The translations under genes and the position numbers were made by a program. DNA of 64,000 bases, taken from contig JAMLHE010000002.1 in the NCBI GenBank assembly GCA_023957315.1, positions 186,001-250,000 on the forward strand. The letters are read 5' to 3'. Source of the DNA: Candidatus Kapaibacterium sp. GTDB lineage: Bacteria; Bacteroidota; Ignavibacteria; Kapaibacteriales; UBA2268. The notes beneath the pieces were generated by a model. The model ran no database searches and was not told the origin of the DNA. It worked only from the letters and a program-made list of their open reading frames with translations. Below are positions 35,565 through 45,244 of this stretch, in pieces (position 1 is the first letter of the stretch; every line of letters starts with the position of its first letter).

Positions 35565-35574
35565 TTAATCACCA

Positions 35575-36192
35575 TTAAAATTTATAACAAAAATTTAAAA
35601 AATAGTAGCTCGGTGTAGAAGTAAGATGTGATTCAATTGAGAATTTCGCAAATAATATTCGTCTTAATAATTGAAATGAGATATTCTGATTCACTCGGTA
35701 GTAAAAAGCAAACCCAAAATCAAAGTCTGTATTTTGATCATCTGAAGCTACACTTCCCAAATGAAATGAAAAACGATACTTTGAATTTACTGAACCTAAA
35801 TAATATTTGATAACAAACGAAAGTCCACTTTGAGAATAAATACCATCTTTAACTTTGGAATAATACTCATCAACCACAGGACTTGATTTTTGTGCTTTAC
35901 CAATCCATGAATGGAATGTGGTTTCAAATGAAAAAATATGAGATTTGGTAAATGGGATTTCAAAACCAATATTAAATGCAGGTGCCATTCCAATAAACTC
36001 CTTGAAGTGAGCACCGCTGTTTGCTAGCCCTGCTCCGCCTATCAGTATGAAATCAATCTTCTTTTTAGGTCTGGGAGTCTTTGACTTTACCATAGGTTGA
36101 ATCGTAATTGAATCAGCTTCCCAATCGTCGGCGTAAATATACACACATTGAAAGAAAAATATGATGAGCATAAATGTAAATATGAGTTTCAT
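35575..36192 (-). CDS. Predicted outer-membrane beta-barrel protein
   Basis: A 205-residue protein with a signal peptide to about YADDW, glycine- and aromatic-rich alternating strands, and an aromatic C-terminus (YYFLNFCYKF), suggesting an eight-strand barrel. No known family could be assigned. It lies between two secreted-protein genes, 4 and 10 bases from each, suggesting one transcript. Confidence 0.6.
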   Translation of the reverse strand: MKLIFTFMLIIFFFQCVYIYADDWEADSITIQPMVKSKTPRPKKKIDFILIGGAGLANSGAHFKEFIGMAPAFNIGFEIPFTKSHIFSFETTFHSWIGKAQKSSPVVDEYYSKVKDGIYSQSGLSFVIKYYLGSVNSKYRFSFHLGSVASDDQNTDFDFGFAFYYRVNQNISFQLLRRILFAKFSIESHLTSTPSYYFLNFCYKF

Positions 36193-36196
36193 AATA

Positions 36197-37633
36197 TTAT
36201 CTGCTCAAAATAAATTTATCCGTAATAATATCATTATCGGTGACAATATGAATATTGTAAACTCCTACTGCATGTTGGTTAGAATTCCAAAACAATCTAT
36301 GCCAACCTTTATTGCGATATCCTTCGTTTATATTAAGTGTTTCATTCCCTGAAATATCAAAGATTTTTATTTGAACCTTTGTTAATTCCTCAACATAATA
36401 ATCAATTATTACAATTTCCTTAGCCGGATTAGGATATACTCGAATCATTTTTAAATGTTCGTTTAGCGATGATGGCTGTTGCTTGACCATTTGCAATGGA
36501 GGTGCTATGTACCATAATCCAATATTTGTAGCGAGGGTATCCCCTGTAAAATAAAACACACCACCTACTAACATTGAATCACCTTTAAAAGCTACATCAA
36601 TGACTGCTTCGTTAGTACCTGTACCAAAAAATTCCCAGTCAGTTCCGTCCCATTTGACAATATTTTGGCAATAATTGGTGTCGTTTTCTACCATAGCAAA
36701 ACTACCGGCTACGATGAGATTAGTGCCATTACTTTTCAAACGATGAATATGCCCATCTATACCATCGTCTAATGCTGACCAGACTGTACCGTTCCATTTA
36801 ACTATATTTTTTGCATTAATAGAGCCACTTGATGTATAAACTGAATCAAAATATCCACTGAAATACAAACCATCATCAGTTTTTATAACATTTATGATTT
36901 CGCCATCAGGACCATACTGCCCAAATGTACTCCAGCTTTCCGTACTGTCATTCCAAATTCCAATCCCCTGAGCAAATGAATTATCAACCGTATCAAACTC
37001 ACCAACAACAAATACCTCGTTTTCGTAAGCATATATCCCATTTACTACTTTATTGAGACCACTATTTAAATTAAACCAGTTTGAACCATCCCAATATGCG
37101 ATATTATTCGCAAGTATAGTATCGTTAGCTGTAAATAAGGTATCAAAGTTACCTCCAATATAAAGACTATTATTACACTCGACTATTGATACTATTGGTC
37201 CATTCACTTTAATGGGTAATGCCTGCCAATCTCTTGAGTTAATATTCCATTTAGCTATATTCTTTGCTTCGATTGTACCTACGGAATCAAAAATCCCAAC
37301 AACATATAGTATGCTATCTTTGATAAGCAAATCATTTATAACTGCAAAATATTCACCTCTTACGCCTGCTGTGATGCCTGCACCAAGTGGTAACCAAATT
37401 GAATCCCTTAGCTCCGCGATACCATTAAAAGAAAGTGTATCATAAAACCGTTCAGAAAAATATCCACTAACAAAAAAACTTTCTCCACTAATAACAATTC
37501 TATTAGCCGGACCTAACCCCCAGGCTTGTTTGTCAAAAACAAAGTCTCGCCAATTGGAATTATCATTTTCTATTGTTTTTAAAATATTAGTCATACAGAT
37601 AATTAAAAACAACACAATCATTGACTTTTTCAT
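36197..37633 (-). CDS. T9SS-sorted repeat protein (WNG/DSS propeller-like repeats)
   Basis: The start (MKKSMIVLFLIICMTN) is preceded by AATAGGAG. The 478-residue protein has five or six repeats of the form I-x-x-W-N/D-G-x-x-W-x-x-x-G-x-G, e.g. IAYWDGSNWFNLNSGL and IVKWNGTVWSALDDGI, alternating with GGNFDT-like or AGSFAM-like strands. This is the plan of a beta-propeller with accessory turns. It ends with a T9SS sorting domain (YPNPAKEIVII, FDISGN, ITDKFILSR). It is a surface or secreted protein of unknown ligand. It shares the upstream Met-rich signal style with its neighbours. Confidence 0.8.
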   Translation of the reverse strand: MKKSMIVLFLIICMTNILKTIENDNSNWRDFVFDKQAWGLGPANRIVISGESFFVSGYFSERFYDTLSFNGIAELRDSIWLPLGAGITAGVRGEYFAVINDLLIKDSILYVVGIFDSVGTIEAKNIAKWNINSRDWQALPIKVNGPIVSIVECNNSLYIGGNFDTLFTANDTILANNIAYWDGSNWFNLNSGLNKVVNGIYAYENEVFVVGEFDTVDNSFAQGIGIWNDSTESWSTFGQYGPDGEIINVIKTDDGLYFSGYFDSVYTSSGSINAKNIVKWNGTVWSALDDGIDGHIHRLKSNGTNLIVAGSFAMVENDTNYCQNIVKWDGTDWEFFGTGTNEAVIDVAFKGDSMLVGGVFYFTGDTLATNIGLWYIAPPLQMVKQQPSSLNEHLKMIRVYPNPAKEIVIIDYYVEELTKVQIKIFDISGNETLNINEGYRNKGWHRLFWNSNQHAVGVYNIHIVTDNDIITDKFILSR

Positions 37634-37642
37634 TTTAAACTC

Positions 37643-39040
37643 CTATTGTTTTTGTATAATCTTTTTTATTTCTTCGTTTTCATTTTTGAGTTCAATGATG
37701 TATAGTGTAAGTTCTTCAATTTTTTTCAATAAGCGGGCTTGCATATCGCCAAGTTCAACGCCATTGTTAGCTACTTCTTCGGCATTGGGAATTCCGGGCA
37801 AATGCTTGTTTGTTTTTATGAAATCTTCAAGTTCACTGAGAGATTTCAACTTGTAGTCATCTTCGAATACATAGTCGGGCCAACATGGTGCACCCGAAAG
37901 CGATACTCTAACTTCCTTAGCACAAATGGTGCCGTCCACAGTTAATCTCGCTTCAGGATTTTCAACTCCACTAATCCATACATTACCATTAGCACGAACT
38001 ATAAAGGTTTCTGTGTCGTTATGTCCCGCAGAAATCAGTTTATAACCAACATCATCATTATAAATTCCATTATTTCTTCGTTCAAGACGTAAAATTATTC
38101 CATGTCCATCAGCGGTATCCCATCTTGTACCATTGTGCCATGGATAAAACTCATCCGAGACAGATAATAATGCTCCGAGCTTTGCAGGACCTAATCTTGC
38201 ATTTTCTATATTAATTATCGGAAAATTATAAGTTTCTTGTGACCATGGATGGCAGCCAATCCCCACAGATTTGCCCCAAGCAGATACGGAAATAATATCC
38301 GTAATACCACGGGGTGGTTGATTAGTAGCTGGAGGTAATGTCCACCCTGGCAAAGGACCATGAGAAATGCAAAAAAGCCCTCCATTATTACGATTATCAA
38401 TATGAAACTGTGAGCCATTATTATTTGGATAAAAAGTAACTGTTCCATCATTTCCATCTTTACCGGTTGATATTGTTCCCCTAACATCAAGAGGGTGTCC
38501 CGGATTCTCAGTCCGTATCCCAACATTTCCATCTGGAGCGACTGTCATTCTGACAGAATCATCAACAAAAGGTGCGGAAGTTGTGGCAAATCGAATCTTT
38601 CCTTCCGAGTTTCGAGTTGTTAGTACAATACCTTTTGATAATTCATCTGCTTGAAAGACCATATCCCTGATGCTATTTGGGACTTTGGTATAATAGAATT
38701 GATTCACATCGTTTAGCAAGCTGATTTGCCCACCATAAGTTAGTTGCTCGCTGATATAGACGGATAATCTTATTGTTGCTTCATCACAATAAGGTGGTGT
38801 AGGGAATGCTAAATTTTTAGACTCAATATGCAATGGTTTAGAAGGTCCATTCGTTTGAATCCCTACAAATCCGGCAGGTGGGAAAACATTGGGACAAGAT
38901 TGTGCCTCTGTAAATGAATAGTTCGCGATAAACATTGCTAAAACCATTGCAATATTAACTGCAATGTAACGTCTCTTGTACTCTTGTACTCTTGTACTCT
39001 TGTACTCTTGTACTCCACTCTTTTGACCCGCTTGTTTCAT
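37643..39040 (-). CDS. Surface protein with endosialidase-chaperone-like C-terminus and 8-bp repeats in its 5' end
   Basis: The start ATG at 39040 has AAGGGAT upstream. The first 24 codons include a repeat-encoded EYKSTRVQ-type stretch; then comes a signal-like helix (VNIAMVLAMFIANYSFTEA). The 465-residue protein ends with SLSELEDFIKTNKHLPGIPN, GVELGDMQARLLKKIEEL and a coiled coil. This is a widely found FCB tail related to tail-fibre/endosialidase chaperone domains, which trimerise. The middle has beta-helix-like segments with NVGIRTENPGH repeats. It is probably a trimeric surface fibre. The five 8-bp units (38973-39012) lie between start and signal, so each copy change shifts the frame. Confidence 0.75.
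   Translation of the reverse strand: MKQAGQKSGVQEYKSTRVQEYKRRYIAVNIAMVLAMFIANYSFTEAQSCPNVFPPAGFVGIQTNGPSKPLHIESKNLAFPTPPYCDEATIRLSVYISEQLTYGGQISLLNDVNQFYYTKVPNSIRDMVFQADELSKGIVLTTRNSEGKIRFATTSAPFVDDSVRMTVAPDGNVGIRTENPGHPLDVRGTISTGKDGNDGTVTFYPNNNGSQFHIDNRNNGGLFCISHGPLPGWTLPPATNQPPRGITDIISVSAWGKSVGIGCHPWSQETYNFPIINIENARLGPAKLGALLSVSDEFYPWHNGTRWDTADGHGIILRLERRNNGIYNDDVGYKLISAGHNDTETFIVRANGNVWISGVENPEARLTVDGTICAKEVRVSLSGAPCWPDYVFEDDYKLKSLSELEDFIKTNKHLPGIPNAEEVANNGVELGDMQARLLKKIEELTLYIIELKNENEEIKKIIQKQ
38973..39012. repeat. 8-bp tandem repeat, 5 copies of CTCTTGTA, inside a coding sequence
   Basis: Five exact copies of CTCTTGTA, read as EYKSTRVQ in the surface-protein gene. The array falls between codon 1 and the signal peptide. 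Gain or loss of one unit changes the frame and would abolish export, as in phase-variable contingency loci. Whether copy number varies in the population is unknown. Confidence 0.9.
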
Positions 39041-39376
39041 GGGTATCCCTTTATAAATGTAAAAAATATATTATAGGCTTCCGCCTCTTACAATTTACCA
39101 AATATAAAAATCCTTTTCAAAGAATATACTCTCCCTAAATGTAATGACACTTCAAATCGTAAAAAGTTACAGGGGAATATCTGAAAATTACAATTTTATT
39201 TTTTCCGTCAATTATAACAAAGACGGGACAGAAGGTATGACAGATCAAGACTTCGGAAGTCTAATTTTTTACAGGATATGAATATAATAAGCTATTTGAA
39301 GTTAATTATGAAGACTTCCGAAGTCTAATTCTTCATCATCTTAATCACCAAAATCATACAAATCATAGTTCAGACC
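39041..39376. other. Gap between surface-protein gene and efflux operon
   Basis: 336 bases without a supported gene. It holds two near-identical 15-base palindromes (39248-39262 and 39312-39326). The first is followed by T6 on the plus strand, but no plus-strand gene ends nearby, so both more likely serve the leftward efflux operon ending at 39377. The A+T-rich start just upstream of 39040 carries the ribosome-binding site of the surface-protein gene. Confidence 0.5.
39248..39326. repeat. Pair of palindromes AGACTTCSGAAGTCT
   Basis: AGACTTCGGAAGTCT at 39248-39262 and AGACTTCCGAAGTCT at 39312-39326 each have six-base arms and a three-base loop. They sit 51 and 115 bases past the stop of the TolC-type gene. 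Their stems could end leftward transcription; they also look like dispersed palindromes. Confidence 0.6.
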
Positions 39377-40555
39377 TTACTCAAAAAGCTCCAATGTCAG
39401 TTCTGCTAAAGCTTTTTCATAGACGCTTTGCAGCCTGATTAACGAGTCTTCGATTTCGTAATAATAGCCTAATTCGAAGTAGTATTCGAGCATCGAAATA
39501 TTGCCGCTTTCCAAAGATTTCCCCAGCAAGGTCGCATTATTCGATGTGCTGAGGATTTCCGTGTATTCGTTGATGGCATTTCGAGTCGCAATCACTTTGT
39601 CAAACAGTCTCTTTTTGTTCAATTTCAGCTCGTTTTGATAGGAATTGATTTTGAGGCTGACCAATTGCAACTCACTTTTTGCCTTGGAAACTTTGTTCAC
39701 GTTTTCGAAAATGGGGATTGACAGCCCAAAATGGATACCCGAATATCGTGTCCCTTGCTCGTTGTCCTGCCGATAGCCGAGTTCGAAGCCGGGCAGCCAT
39801 TGGTGATTTGCAAGCTTCACCTTCGATTCCGTCAAATCATTTTCTCGCTGCAATGATTGCAACTCACTGCTCTGGCTGTAGATTTGCTCGTATAATTCAT
39901 CAAATGTTGGCAGTGATTGCTCATCATTCAAGCGTAATCCCGACAAATCTATTGGATTTCCGCCATTCAGCTCAATAATCCGATTTTGTACAAATTCTAT
40001 TTCCGAATCGTTGATGCTTTGTGCATTGCGGAGTTTGAGCAATTCCGTGCGTGCTTTGTTGTAATCGGTAATTCCGATGTCACCGGATTCATGCCTTTTT
40101 TGGGCGATATCTACCAAATTTTGAGCTATTTGCATGCGTTCACTAAGCCGCGATTGCATTTTATCCAAAAACACGTAGTCAATCAGAGCATCTTTAGCTA
40201 TTAGTATAATTGATTTGCGATAAGTGTCTATTTCAAATCTCCCCAGCTCTCCCCTTTTTCGAGCAATGTCGCTTTTGATGAAATATGTTGTCGGGAAATC
40301 GAATTTTTGCCCAACAATTAGCTCGGTGCGGTTCAAATCAGTATCGGCGCTATTCATCATATAAGTATATGAAATACTCGGATTTGGTGGCAAATTGTTG
40401 ATTCTATATTCGAAATTAAGCGTGTTTACATATTCCGTATGAGCTTTGATTTGCTTATTATTCGACAAAATTTCGCTTACGACATCATCAATGCGCTGTG
40501 CCAAGGCAGAATTTGCAACTACAAACATTGCGATTATAATAAATATATTTTTCAT
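39377..40555 (-). CDS. TolC-family outer-membrane efflux protein
   Basis: A 392-residue outer-membrane factor with signal peptide (to about SALAQ) and two OEP coiled-coil repeats, e.g. ARTELLKLRNAQSI and SKAKSELQLVSLKINSYQNEL. It forms the outer-membrane duct of the metal-efflux system. Its start shares a base with the stop of the RND permease gene, so the pair is tightly coupled. It is the last gene of the operon. Confidence 0.9.
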   Translation of the reverse strand: MKNIFIIIAMFVVANSALAQRIDDVVSEILSNNKQIKAHTEYVNTLNFEYRINNLPPNPSISYTYMMNSADTDLNRTELIVGQKFDFPTTYFIKSDIARKRGELGRFEIDTYRKSIILIAKDALIDYVFLDKMQSRLSERMQIAQNLVDIAQKRHESGDIGITDYNKARTELLKLRNAQSINDSEIEFVQNRIIELNGGNPIDLSGLRLNDEQSLPTFDELYEQIYSQSSELQSLQRENDLTESKVKLANHQWLPGFELGYRQDNEQGTRYSGIHFGLSIPIFENVNKVSKAKSELQLVSLKINSYQNELKLNKKRLFDKVIATRNAINEYTEILSTSNNATLLGKSLESGNISMLEYYFELGYYYEIEDSLIRLQSVYEKALAELTLELFE

Positions 40556-43500
40556 TATCGTGCTCCAAATATTTTTTTATATCCAAATTTCTTGAAAACG
40601 GCATAAAATGCGGCAGGAATAACAATTAGGTTAAGAAAAGTTGAACTCAAAAGTCCACCGAGAATGACTTCCGCCATCGGGCTTTGAATCTCGTTGCCGG
40701 GTTTGTCTCCCGCAATAACCAATGGAATTAGTGCTAATGCCGCCGATAGTGCAGTCATCAAAATCGGACTAAGTCTATCTTTCGAGCCCATTATTATTGA
40801 TTCTCTAATCTCATGACCCTCGTTGAGAAGGGTTTTATATCTTGAAACAAGCAAAATCCCGTTTCGAGTTGCGATACCAAATAGTGTAATAAATCCAATA
40901 ATTGACGGTATAGAAATCGTGCCGGATGTAATCCAAACTGTGGCAATCCCGCCGATTAATGATAAGGGGAGATTGATAAGAATAATCGCCGCTAAAATGA
41001 AGCTGCGAAATTCTTGATAAAGTATGAAAAATACTATTATAATTGCAAGTATGGATGCGAAAAACAAAACACGCGAGGCTTGCTCTTCGACTTCAAACTG
41101 ACCACCATATTCGATATAGTAATTTTCCGGCAATGGGATTTTGTCAATTTCACTTCTGATTTCTTCTATCAAGCTTTTCAAATCCCGCTCGAAAGCATTT
41201 GCAGAAATTACAATTCGCCGTTTTACATTTTCGCGGTTTATGCTATTGACGCTTTTGGAGGTAATAACTTCAGCTACATCTGAAAGCAAGACTTTTGTTC
41301 CCGAATCAGTGTCAATATAAATTGATTTTATTGCTTCGATATTATTACGATTAGATTCGTCAATTCTGAGCACAATATCAAATGTTCTGTCGCCTTCGAT
41401 AACTTGCCCCACTTTACTTCCGGCTATGAAATCATCCACAAGTCTATGGAAATTGCTCATTGTGATACCGTATGCTTGTAATTTATCTCTATCGGCTTTA
41501 ATTAGCAGTTGTGGAACGTTCACTAATTGTTCAACGCTCAAATCCACGATTCCGTCAACGTTTACAATCCGACTACGAATGACATTTGCCAAACGATAGA
41601 TTCTGTCTAAATCTGTACCATAGAGTTTAATCGCAATCGAAGTCTTCGAACCCGATATTATATGGTCAATTTTGTGGCTAATCGGTTGACCTATATGATA
41701 AATTACTCCATTTATTGACGATAGTTTGTTTCTGACATCGAAAAGAAATTCATTCCGAGTACGCTCATCAACCAAAAAAGGCACTTCGATTTCGGAAATG
41801 CTTGAGCCGAATGAATGTTCCGATAGCTCTGCACGTCCCGTTTTTCGGGTGACAGAAACAACTTCAGGAATGGTCATGAGTACCTCTTCAGCTTGTCGGG
41901 CGATGTCGGTGGATTGTTCGAGCGATGTCCCGGGCAAAGTAGCCAAATTTATTGTCAATGAGCCTTCATTAAACGGAGGCAAGAAATTCCTGCCAAGATA
42001 AAAATTGCTAATAAGAGTAATTAGGAACAAAAGTGCCGATACAGCAATAATCACTTTATATTTTGGTAAGATGAATCGTACAATTTTCTCGTAAATTCCT
42101 GTAAGAAAACGCACTAAAGCACTTCCATTTATATTTGAAGCGAGCGTCTTCGGATTTGTTAATAAATAGCTACACAATACAGGAGTAATCGTTATCGAAA
42201 CAACTAATGATGCGAAGAGTGCTACGATGAAAGATATGCCAAGTGGCTGGAGCATTCTCCCTTCCATTCCCGTTAGAAAGAACAGCGGAATGAAAGTAAC
42301 AATGATAATCATAGTTGCGTTAATAATAGATGCTCGAATTTCCTTCGATGCTTCATAAACAACTTTTAGTGATTTTTGCTTTTCGTGCTCGGGCTTAACA
42401 GCATTCTCCTTCAAGCGTTTGAATACGTTTTCGACATCAATAATTGCATCGTCCACAAGTGAGCCGATTGCTATTGCCATCCCTCCCAAACTCATAGTAT
42501 TTATAGTCAGTCCGAGTAATTGCAAAACAATAACCGAAGTAAACAGCGACAATGGAATTGCGAGCAAAGAAATAAAAGTGGTTCTCATTGACAAGAGGAA
42601 AATGAATAATATTACTACTACAAAAATCCCGCCTTCGATAAGTGCTCTGGTAACATTGGATATTGAAATATTTATAAAATCAGCCTGATTGAAAACTTCG
42701 GTATGGAATTGAACATTTCCCGGCAATACTGCTTTGATTTCATCGAGTGTCTGAATCACTTTTTCGGTTAATTCAATAGTATTTCCCTTGGGTTGCTTTG
42801 TCAAAGTAAATACTACAGCCTCTTTTGTGTTATACGAAGCATCGTTAATTTTTTGGAGGGCATCTATTTTGACTTCTGCAACATCAGAAATTTTGACAGG
42901 CAATCCATTAACGCTTTTTATGAGAATATTTCCCAATTCATTAATATCATTGGTTCTGCCTATTCCACGAATTACATATTCATTGCCGTATTGGCTGAAA
43001 AAACTGCCTGCTGAGTTAATATTCATCTCTTTGCAAGCATTTTGCAATTCGTTCATACTCACATCGTAGAATCTCATTTTTTCGGGGTCTGCTGCAATCA
43101 AATAATGCTTCGAATCACCACCCATAACAGTTACATACGCAACGCCACCAAGCGACAACAATCTTGGACGTACTTGCCAATCGGCATATGTCTTCAAATC
43201 CATTGCCGATAAGCTGTCTGAGGTCATAGCGAAAATCATAATTTCGCCCAGAAGGGATGTTTGCGGTGCAAGAACCGGAGTACTAACTCCCGGCGGAAGT
43301 GAGTTCAATAGAGTTGACAGCCTTTCGTTGACGGTTTGCCGCGCACGAAAAATATCTGTGCCCCAATCAAATTCAATCCAAACAATCGAAAAGCCCAGAG
43401 TTGAGTTTGAGCGAACGCGTCTGACTTCGGGGGCGCCATTCATTGCCGATTCGATAAGAAATGTTACGCTGCGTTCTACTTCTTCCGGCGCCATTCCGTG

Positions 43501-43659
43501 TGCATCAGTCATGATGACAACAGTCGGTGCATTCAAATCAGGGAATATATCAATTTCCATGTCACGGCTGATGAATGCCCCGACAGAAATAATAATGAAG
43601 CCCAGAACAAGCACGAAAATTCGGTTTTCGAGCGAAAATTTGAGAATTTGGTTTACCAT
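40555..43659 (-). CDS. cusA: Heavy-metal efflux RND permease (CusA/CzcA family)
   Basis: The 1034-residue permease has the RND plan: TM1, a periplasmic loop of about 300 residues, TM2-6, a second loop and TM8-12. TM4 carries the proton-relay signature GGMAIAIGSLVDDAIIDVEN. It matches the CusA/CzcA class that exports Cu/Ag or Co/Zn/Cd; the exact metal is not decided by sequence here. GGGAG precedes the start. The adaptor gene lies 13 bases upstream and the TolC partner directly downstream, giving a complete tripartite pump. Confidence 0.92.
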   Translation of the reverse strand: MVNQILKFSLENRIFVLVLGFIIISVGAFISRDMEIDIFPDLNAPTVVIMTDAHGMAPEEVERSVTFLIESAMNGAPEVRRVRSNSTLGFSIVWIEFDWGTDIFRARQTVNERLSTLLNSLPPGVSTPVLAPQTSLLGEIMIFAMTSDSLSAMDLKTYADWQVRPRLLSLGGVAYVTVMGGDSKHYLIAADPEKMRFYDVSMNELQNACKEMNINSAGSFFSQYGNEYVIRGIGRTNDINELGNILIKSVNGLPVKISDVAEVKIDALQKINDASYNTKEAVVFTLTKQPKGNTIELTEKVIQTLDEIKAVLPGNVQFHTEVFNQADFINISISNVTRALIEGGIFVVVILFIFLLSMRTTFISLLAIPLSLFTSVIVLQLLGLTINTMSLGGMAIAIGSLVDDAIIDVENVFKRLKENAVKPEHEKQKSLKVVYEASKEIRASIINATMIIIVTFIPLFFLTGMEGRMLQPLGISFIVALFASLVVSITITPVLCSYLLTNPKTLASNINGSALVRFLTGIYEKIVRFILPKYKVIIAVSALLFLITLISNFYLGRNFLPPFNEGSLTINLATLPGTSLEQSTDIARQAEEVLMTIPEVVSVTRKTGRAELSEHSFGSSISEIEVPFLVDERTRNEFLFDVRNKLSSINGVIYHIGQPISHKIDHIISGSKTSIAIKLYGTDLDRIYRLANVIRSRIVNVDGIVDLSVEQLVNVPQLLIKADRDKLQAYGITMSNFHRLVDDFIAGSKVGQVIEGDRTFDIVLRIDESNRNNIEAIKSIYIDTDSGTKVLLSDVAEVITSKSVNSINRENVKRRIVISANAFERDLKSLIEEIRSEIDKIPLPENYYIEYGGQFEVEEQASRVLFFASILAIIIVFFILYQEFRSFILAAIILINLPLSLIGGIATVWITSGTISIPSIIGFITLFGIATRNGILLVSRYKTLLNEGHEIRESIIMGSKDRLSPILMTALSAALALIPLVIAGDKPGNEIQSPMAEVILGGLLSSTFLNLIVIPAAFYAVFKKFGYKKIFGAR

Positions 43660-43672
43660 TATTGTTGCTCCC

Positions 43673-45178
43673 TTAGTGTGTATGCCCGTGAGCAGGCATT
43701 TCTGATGTTTTGGAAGCTAAAACTAATCTGTAAGTGCCATTCACGACAATACGCTCCATTTCACCCAATCCGGATGTTATCAAGTAGCTTTTGCCATCGT
43801 ATCCACCGACCTGAACTTCGCGTCTTTCATATAATTCGCCCGATTTTTGGACAAATATATAGAAATATCCCAAATCTTCCCAAACTGCTGCATGTGGTAC
43901 TGTCAGGGATTTATCTGCTTTGCCGCCGTACAAATACACTTCTACAGGCATTCCGGGCAAATAATTAAACTTATTATTGACTTCAAAATATACCGTAATA
44001 AAGTTCAAATTGCCCGTTTTTGACGGACTGACTGAAAGCAGTTTGCCATTTAATTCTGAAAGTGGGACTTTGTACTCGCCAAATTCAATCAAAGCGTCTG
44101 TGATTGGTTGCAATTTCAGATAATCTTTTTGCAAAATCTCGACTTCGATAATCATTCTGTCAACGTTAATAATTTTTGCCAAATTCTGACCCGCACTTAC
44201 ATGATTTCCGTTTGAAACGTAAAGTTCTTTAATCATCCCCGAAGTAGGAGAACTGACCAAAGTGCCGGATTTTGGAGTATAATTTGAATAGCTCTGAAAC
44301 TTTGCTTCGGCTATTTCAAATTCGGATTTGATTCTTGCGTATTCTTTGTCGGAAACGATTTTATCCGCGAGCAACTTTTTGGCTCTATCGAATTCCTCTT
44401 TGGATTTGTCGAATTGCGACTTTGCTTGATAGTACCGCACATCAGTGTTGTCATCTTCCAGTCCCGATGGTGCAATCATGAACAATCCCTGATTTGCAGA
44501 AATCTGTTTGCCGGAAGTAATGGATTCGCCTAAAAGCCTGACAATCCCACCCACTCTTGCGGTAATGACTGTTTCTTTTTCAGTTTTTGTTGCAAATTTA
44601 CCGATTGCTTTTTTGGAATTTCTGAACTCAGTGAAAGCAACTACATCCGTCACTACTCCAAGGCTCCAGGCGTCTTCTTTAGTAAAACCTATATAACCCT
44701 CGTCAGCCACCTCGAGAGCGTGCTCGGCTTCATGTGGGTCAGAGAATATTTGAACATCATCCATTCTGAGAGTGTCGCGAGTGTCATCTGTTCCGATTAT
44801 GAATTCGAGCGAAATCATACCCGGATTTGCAAATTTTACAGAGAGAGTATAAATGCCCTTTCTATCGACTTTGGCGAAAGATACTCTATGGCTTTCGATT
44901 CCGCTGATATTGAACAATAAAGGGACATCCGTTACTGCTTCGCAAGAAGGTAATGTGTTGAAATGAAGGATAAATTCTGTTTCATCACCGGCGATGGGAT
45001 TGCCAACTTCGGCATATAATTCGAAATGATTGCCAAAAAGCGAAAATTTGTGTGCTACATCGGCATGTTCGTGCCCGTGTTCATCGCCATGGTCGTGTCC
45101 ATTTTCATGGTCGTGGTCATGCTTGTTGCATGAAACTATAAAAACTGCCAAAAGCAAAATAACTAATTTATTATACAT
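43673..45178 (-). CDS. cusB: Efflux RND periplasmic adaptor lipoprotein with His-rich N-terminus
   Basis: A 501-residue membrane-fusion protein. The signal has the lipobox VSC and is followed at once by a His/Asp-rich stretch (HDHDHENGHDHGDEHGHEH), a probable metal-binding tail. Next come the lipoyl-like half-motifs (GRVGGIVRLL-like ARVGGIVRLLGESI, and LVSSPTSGMIKELYVSNG), alpha-hairpin SKEEFDRAKKLLADKI and a beta-barrel. It joins the RND pump to the TolC channel and may hand metal to the pump. It follows the His-rich small gene by about 66 bases. Confidence 0.88.
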   Translation of the reverse strand: MYNKLVILLLAVFIVSCNKHDHDHENGHDHGDEHGHEHADVAHKFSLFGNHFELYAEVGNPIAGDETEFILHFNTLPSCEAVTDVPLLFNISGIESHRVSFAKVDRKGIYTLSVKFANPGMISLEFIIGTDDTRDTLRMDDVQIFSDPHEAEHALEVADEGYIGFTKEDAWSLGVVTDVVAFTEFRNSKKAIGKFATKTEKETVITARVGGIVRLLGESITSGKQISANQGLFMIAPSGLEDDNTDVRYYQAKSQFDKSKEEFDRAKKLLADKIVSDKEYARIKSEFEIAEAKFQSYSNYTPKSGTLVSSPTSGMIKELYVSNGNHVSAGQNLAKIINVDRMIIEVEILQKDYLKLQPITDALIEFGEYKVPLSELNGKLLSVSPSKTGNLNFITVYFEVNNKFNYLPGMPVEVYLYGGKADKSLTVPHAAVWEDLGYFYIFVQKSGELYERREVQVGGYDGKSYLITSGLGEMERIVVNGTYRLVLASKTSEMPAHGHTH

Positions 45179-45244
45179 AGGAATTTCCTGATTAAAGTTA
45201 ATAATTCAAAATTTAAAAAAGGCGATTTTGAGTAAAGGTTATAA

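Noticed and set aside
43498..43968. 156-codon plus-strand frame over the RND permease/adaptor junction
   Set aside because: Antisense to two well-supported efflux genes, with low-complexity product.
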